A DNA stretch of 64,000 nucleotides from Cryptomeria japonica (lineage: Eukaryota; Streptophyta; Pinopsida; Cupressales; Cupressaceae), in assembly GCF_030272615.1 (NCBI RefSeq), contig NC_081406.1, forward strand, positions 117,994,847 to 118,058,846, given 5' to 3'. Position numbers and translations under genes: made by a program. Numbering within the stretch: the stretch's first letter is position 1; each line of letters starts with the position of its first letter. The notes below the pieces were generated by a model. That model searched no databases, was not told the origin of the DNA, and was given only the letters and a program-made list of their open reading frames with translations. This document shows positions 58,824 to 64,000 of this stretch, piece by piece.

Positions 58824-59469
58824 TGATCAAGAATTTTAACTGAGAGAAAAGTACTGCTAGGAAGTTTTCCTTTATAAACCACGCCAAACCCTCCTTCACC
58901 CAACTTATGTGCAAAGTTATTGGTGATCTTCTTGAGGCTGGAATATGAATATCTGGTTTGCATTTCATCAACATAACTATTTAGAAATGTCTCTACCTTG
59001 GAAATAGACCGTGGATTATGACGCTTCCTTCTAGGCACTTCATGGTTGAAGAAGAACATCTTCTTTCGATAAGCAATTACCAGTAGTAGTGCAACTATTA
59101 ACGATGCGCTGCCCACAGTAGCTATCACTGATTACAAGGTGAATACTATTAACTATAACGAAGCATAATAAAAGATGATGTAACAAAGTCAACACAAAAT
59201 TATTGGCTGAATATATTAGCAAAGGCAAATTCCCCCAAAATATTTGTTAATGGTGTAAAACTCGTATACAACATAGAGGTAGAGATACTTACTTATAGCA
59301 ATGACAGTCTTATTAGGAGAGTTAAACCCACCTGCATGCTCTGTATTATTAATAATGGCAAAGACATTTGTTAGTAGAAAATAAAAAATTAGACATTTGT
59401 TAAATCCAATTTAGAATGACAGGATCATTAGCTAGAAGAGAGATTAGCAGCTCTTAATGACAGGATCAT

Positions 59470-62400
59470 CTTGGTGGGAATGGATCAAGAATCTTTTCAA
59501 CAGGAAAGGACCCTCCCCTTGGAGTATGAAGACATTATTTCTAAAGAAGGAATCTTTTGGAAGCAAAACTCTAGAGAGAACTAGCTTAGAATGGGGGATA
59601 AAAACACCAAGTTCTTCCATAACGTAACAAAACTCAGAAGAAGTAAGAATTGGATTTCAAAACTGCAAATTAAGGATAACAAAATCTCAGAGGATCCAGA
59701 GGAAATTAAGAAAGAGATTATCTCCTTTTATTCTAATCTTTTATACAACAATGAAGGATCTCAACTGTTGAAAAAAAAAAAGCTTCTGGCAGGGATCCCC
59801 AAGATCATATCAGACGAACAAAATCAGATGCTAAATGAGAGAATAAAGTTGGAAGAAGTATTCCAAGCTCTATAACAACTCCCCTTTGGTAAGGCTCTTG
59901 GCCTAGATGGCTTTCCTGTGGACTTCTTCAAGAAATGTTGGTATATCTTAGGTCAGAAGCTTTAGAGTGCTCAAGAAGATCGGGAATATTCTCAAAGAAG
60001 TAAACAACACCTTCATAGCGCTCATTCTAAAGACGGAGAAGGCAGAAAATCTTGGAGATTATAGGCCCATTTTCTTATGCAACACAACCTATAAAATTCT
60101 CTCAAAAGTGATGACTAATAGATTGAAGCCTCTCATGGACAACATCATTTTAGAAGAAGATATTGGATTTGTTGTTGGTTGTTCAATCCTTGATGGGGTG
60201 ATTATAGTGCAAGAAGCAATCCACGCTCTTCAAAGCACAAACAGGCCAGGTATGATAATAAAATTAGACATAACAAAAGCTTATGATAGTGTAGATTGGC
60301 GCTTTCTCTGCAAAATCATGCAAGCATTTGGCTTTGATAATCAATGGATCAACTAGGCATTTGAATGCATATCAACGCCTAAATTTTCAATTTTGATAAA
60401 TGGAAAGCCAACAGGCTTCTTTTCCTCTTCAAGGGGTATGAGAAAAGGAGATCCTTTATCTCCTTTCCTCTACATCATAATGGGGGAGGCCTTGGGAAGG
60501 GAAATCAAAGCTAGCTATACTAATAATCTGTTAGAGAGAATCAAAGTAACAAAAGATTTGTAGTCACACACCAATAGTTTGCAGATGATAACCTTCTCCT
60601 GTAGGCAGAAAATGTTAAGGAAACCTCCCATCTTAATCAGATACTAGAAATGTATGGAAGGGCTTCAGGCCAATTTAGAAACAAGGATAAAACTAAAGTC
60701 TATTGTTTCACTACTCCAATCTTATTACAGACGAAAATTCTCAGAATTCTAAACTGCAGAGAAGGATGTCTCCCTTGTATTCACTTGGGCATTCCAATAG
60801 ACTAAGGTCTAAGGAATTCTAAATTCTAGGATCCTTTCAAATTAAAAGTCGAACAAAATGCAAATTCCTAGAAGGGAAAGTGGCTCTCTTGGGCGGGAAG
60901 GCTAGTCATGACCCCAGCAGTGATTTCGACCCTTCCTATTTATCTCTTATCCATATTATCCTTAACATCTAGTGTTAGTTCTTTCATAATTAAGAAGATG
61001 AGAAATTTCTTCTGGCAAAATACTGAGGAGAAGCATAAAATTGCCTTAATAGCTTGGGACAAAATTATCAAGCCCAGATCAATGGGTGGCCTAGGCATCA
61101 AAGACCTTAAATTGCAAAACATAGCCTAAATTAGTCTGGAAGTTCATAAAAACCCCCAATGCAACATCGGTTAGAATGATGGAAACAAAGTATCTACCAG
61201 ACCAAGAGCATCTCAACATCCTCAGATCAGGCAATTTCCCCAAGTGGCCAAGAACCTGGAATTTTATCATCTCCTACAGAAATCTGGTTTCAGATTCGAT
61301 TTCTTGGGATATTCATGATGGTTCATCTAGCCTATTCTGGGAGGACTCTTGGGGTGGTTATCCACCTCTAGAAAGCTTGATTAATATTCCTGCTATAGAA
61401 TACTGGTTTAAACAACATTGGGGTTCTCGAGTTAGAGACTACTTTGAAATGGTTGACATGTTGAAATCCCAAAGTTGTAGATGGAAATCAATGGAGGGCC
61501 TGCCAATTCCAAGGGAATATCTAGATCAACTCCTAGAGCAACTAGAAGCAACAAATATCAGTTCCAGAAGAGGGGTAGACTCTTTGTTCTAGGCGCCATC
61601 CAAAATAGGGCAGTATAATTCAAAAGATGGATATAAAATTCTAGTCAGCCTTGCAGATCACAACAAGCAAGACATTCCTCTGAAGTTGTTTTGGAGCCCC
61701 AAAGTCATCCCAAAAGAGGGCATCTTTGCATGGCTAGCCTTTCAAAAAAAATTCTAACTGCAAATAAGTTTGCAAGAATGGGTTACGAAGGACCATCAAG
61801 ACGTATTTTGTGTAAAGCCAATTAGAGATAGTGGATCACCTCCTTTTCAATTGCCCCTTTGCTTCTAAATGTTGGAGATGGCTTTGTGGTAAGTTGGGTT
61901 TATTTATAGCCATGCCGAATGACATCAAGTCTCTATTCCAAAGTTGGTCCCTTCCTCTTAAGGAGAGCTCCCTGAGTCAAATTATGGAAGTGTCCCCATC
62001 ATGCTTAGTCTAGGAAATTTGGAAAGAAAGGAATTGTAGGCTATTTGAAGGCAAAGCTAGGAGGCAGGAATCAATTCTAAATTCAATTGAATTGATAATA
62101 GTGGACTCAGTTAACTACAAAATAGCATTGTATTTGGATCAGTCCAAAGTCTTCTCTTCATGGGATGAAAATATCAGGCTAAAGTGGCAAGGAATCGAAA
62201 ATTCCTCCATCCTCTAGTCAAAAAATCAATGCTGGAAAAGATGCAAGCTGGTCCCCCCAAAGCCTGATTGGGTAAAATTAAACTTTGATGGGGCATCTAA
62301 AAGCAACCCAAGCCCCTCTGGAATAGGTTACGTAATCAGAGATCAACTAGGACCAATCATAGGCAAAATGGCAAAGCAAATTCCACCAAACACCAATAAT

Positions 62401-62736
62401 ATAGCAGAATTTACAGCTCTGCAACTTGGTTTGATAGACTGCATTGGTCATGGCTTAAGAAATGTTTTAGTGGAAGGAGACTCAGAGATAGCAATAAATG
62501 CAATAAGAAAGAAAAAAACTCCAAACTCGAGACTTCAAGCAATTGTAGAGGAAATATTAGAAAATTTGACCAGAATTGAGCATTATGAAGCTAAACATAT
62601 CTATAGGGAAGCTAATGCAATGGCATATGTCTTATCAAAAATAGCAGCTCAAGGAACTTTCATTCATTGGTGGGATCAGAGTTATCATCCCAGTGGTAAA
62701 GCAGATCAAATCATTCAGCATGTTTTGTCCATTTAG
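59470..62736 (+). pseudogene. LINE ORF2 remnant: RT, zf-RVT and RNase H
   Basis: MGDKNTKFFHNVTKLRRSKN (59591), FGKALGLDGFPVDFFKKCW (about 59885-59940), DYRPIFLCNTTYKILSKVMT (about 60057), LDITKAYDSVDW (motif A, about 60265-60300), RGMRKGDPLSPFLYIIMGEA (about 60434-60490) and FADDNLLL (catalytic box, about 60578-60600) define an L1 reverse transcriptase. Then FAWLAFQKK and EIVDHLLFNCPFASKCWRWL (zf-RVT, about 61720-61885). The RNase H part at 62270-62736 has LNFDGASKSNPSPSG, NNIAEFTALQLGL and VEGDSEIAINAI with the first three acidic residues kept; the last (READxxAD-type) is changed, REANAMAYVLSK. Several stops and shifts. Confidence 0.93.
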
Positions 62737-63898
62737 AGTTTTGGGAATGCTCTTTATCATCCTGATTGAGGTGTGCAGATTTTAGTTTTTGTATTATTTT
62801 TTCCCGCACTCCTTTGGTGAGTTTGGGTCAACAACTATTTTTATTTTTGAATTCAAGTCTCCACTTAAACCTGGGGTTTATGGTGGGTCCGGTTTAGCTT
62901 CTGCCAACCCTTTGCTTGAACCTATCTAAGCTCTCTTCTGTGCTTCCCGAAGCTCCAACTAGCTTCTGCCATGATTTTGTACCCTACACATGAGTTGTCC
63001 ATAGGTTTCTCTTTTTATCTGTGTCTAGGAGATTTGGCTTGCTCAGGACAATTATTCTCCACCACCTTCGCTAGAGTTATTAATGCTCATCCATTCCTCA
63101 TTATTAGGCATTGAGACGTGCGCTCGATTATCCTGCCGAAGTGTTTTCTGCGTGCTGGCTTCATTTCTTTCCTACAAAAATCTTCATAATTCATTCTGGT
63201 TTTCTTTTCTCTCTTGTCGGTTTTCCTTTCATCAACCATGTCAACTGAGGCACTGTTTGGATTCATTATGAGTGTCTACCCAAGGCCCTCCTCATTCTGG
63301 ATTCCATTTAGTCTTGCAAATTAGAAGAGGTCCTCCTCTTTTCCCAGAACCTCTGGATTTTCTCCTAGAAACCACCATTTGAGGTAGACACTCATAATTG
63401 GCAAGACTAAATGGAATCCAGAATGAGCTAACCAAAATTGCAGGGGTGGTTCAAGCAGAGGCCGTCGGATCGCTGGTCATGGCCGGGGTTGTCCAGCAGG
63501 CAAAGGCAGAGGAAGAGCAAGAATTGATCTGCCCCAACCTAATCCTCCTAGTGCAAGCTAGGCTTTCTTTTCGATGCTATGGAAATTTTTCTCCTTGAAA
63601 CTTAATCCAAAATCATTTATAGCCTATTTTGGTTTCTTATTATGTTTAAACTCTCTCTTGTCTAGGCAGTTGGGAATCTGCCATATAAACGTTTTAGTTC
63701 TATTATCTTAAGACTGCATAATTTTGATGGTTTGTTAAAAAAGTGGATAAATTATAAGGATAATGGTTTCCTGCCTATTTTGGAAACCATTCTTTATTGG
63801 GATCACTGAGAATAGGTTTTTTATGCTATGTCTCTCAGCCAAGAAGCTACTGTAATTAATTTAAATTAATACAAATCTCGACTCTGCCTTTACCGATC
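62737..63898 (+). other. LINE 3' untranslated region
   Basis: From the RNase H stop to the A tail, about 1.16 kb, long for a plant L1 3' UTR. Frames within it (63083-63271, 63398-63598) have no recognised domain. It contains the A-B-A'-B' complementary segments. Confidence 0.6.
63265..63427. repeat. Interleaved complementary segments A-B-A'-B'
   Basis: Segment A (63265-63280, 16 nt) is perfectly complementary to A' (63383-63398). Segment B (63291-63317, 27 nt) is perfectly complementary to B' (63401-63427). The order A-B-A'-B' is not that of a simple hairpin; both pairings at once would form a pseudoknot. Confidence 0.9.
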
Positions 63899-64000
63899 AA
63901 AAAAATAAATCTAATTTAGAGATTTAACTCACTTTATTCATCTTACAATGATCAACATTTCATGATTTGTATATTAATTTGGAGAAACGGGAAGCAATAA

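Larger units (their letters stand above)
59416..63905 (+). mobile_element. 5'-truncated L1-type LINE, 15-bp TSD and A tail
   Basis: Flanked by TAAATCCAATTTAGA (59401-59415) and TAAATCTAATTTAGA (63906-63920), one mismatch, with an A7 tail at 63899-63905. The copy starts inside ORF2 just after where the endonuclease would end, so ORF1 and endonuclease are lost, as expected from incomplete reverse transcription. A 13-14 bp repeat (aatgacaggatcat) at 59414 and 59457 marks a small rearrangement at the 5' junction. Confidence 0.93.
53048..64000 (-). pseudogene. RLK-3: LRK10L-2 type receptor kinase split by copia and LINE insertions; 5' end beyond window
   Basis: Minus-strand pieces in order: a 48-bp mini-exon 59340-59293 (AG at 59342-59341, GT at 59292-59291), an intron, then an exon from 59127 encoding a transmembrane helix ([18 protein letters not shown]), [39 protein letters not shown] and SVKILD. 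Copia-4 interrupts it at 58824. The frame resumes at 53894 with SRQSDTQLMNEVVTIGMIHH, LVRLIGYCLEG and [11 protein letters not shown]; after a one-base shift [15 protein letters not shown] and IDFG; then SSFGMMLLEMVGGRKN, and CIKYNSTDRLSMMRVLQMLE to the stop at 53050-53048. HFDIK is the normal non-RD loop of LRK10L-2 kinases. The LINE at 59416-63905 lies in the next intron upstream; sequence after 63920 resembles the matching RLK-2 intron near 35890. It was a membrane receptor kinase; now dead. Confidence 0.92.

Noticed and set aside
59040-59228. Minus-strand frame with a signal-peptide-like start
   Set aside because: It runs through the RLK-3 intron in another frame; the transmembrane exon frame starting at 59127 is the supported one.

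Overview
This is repeat-dominated, AT-rich plant nuclear DNA. Gene density is very low. The window holds several Ty1/copia-type LTR retrotransposons with plant initiator-tRNA-Met primer-binding sites, L1-type LINE copies, long AG/GT microsatellites, and fragments of LRK10-like (leaf-rust-10-like) receptor kinases. LTR pairs that differ by roughly 4-20% yet still have readable target-site duplications point to a slowly turning-over genome. I infer a seed plant and favour a gymnosperm/conifer, but this is an inference from composition and element style, not a species match.

The only host genes recognised are receptor-like kinases (RLKs), all on the minus strand. RLK-1 (5571..11690) is an LRK10L-2 type fragment. 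A + strand copia element (5667-11116, TSD TTTGG) splits it, and a second truncated copy of the same family in the opposite direction (11689-15131) abuts it. RLK-2 (34255..36514) is an LRK10L-1 type gene. Its kinase exon is fully open with all catalytic motifs, but its ectodomain exon is decayed. RLK-3 (53048 to beyond 64000) is a second LRK10L-2 type gene. It is split in the kinase exon by a copia element (53895-58823, TSD TGATC) and again in an intron by a 5'-truncated LINE (59416-63905, 15-bp TSD). Paralogous non-coding blocks (1-1340 with 17331-17880; 19430-19860 with 51490-52470; 5440-5570 with 52940-53047) suggest a tandem LRK10L array that was pulled apart by retroelements, with at least one paralogue lost.

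Layout: 1-3600, duplicated flank and a LINE RT fragment; 3610-5200, a small non-coding LTR element with TSD TACTA; 5571-15131, RLK-1 with two copia elements in inverted orientation; 15132-19900, LINE ORF1 remnant and duplicated flanks; 19900-22440, a coding-poor LTR element with a GC-rich island; 23500-24600, remnant of an unrecognised gene with an 11-residue repeat; 24940-25360, AG satellite; 25360-28200, featureless AT-rich DNA; 28200-33730, a foldback element and minus-strand copia gag/LTR remnants; 34255-36970, RLK-2 and its upstream region; 37500-39900, microsatellite and an LTR carrying a short retroposed insertion; 39927-47565, a copia element with about 1.5-kb LTRs; 47566-52900, AT-rich repeats, a SINE candidate and duplicated flank; 53048-64000, RLK-3 with nested copia and LINE.

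The most notable structures are the copia inverted pair with a kinase fragment as its spacer, the intact kinase exon behind a ruined ectodomain, a 5'-truncated retroposon encoding a coiled-coil/basic protein, and an A-B-A'-B' set of complementary segments near the LINE 3' end. No complete new system could be demonstrated from sequence alone.
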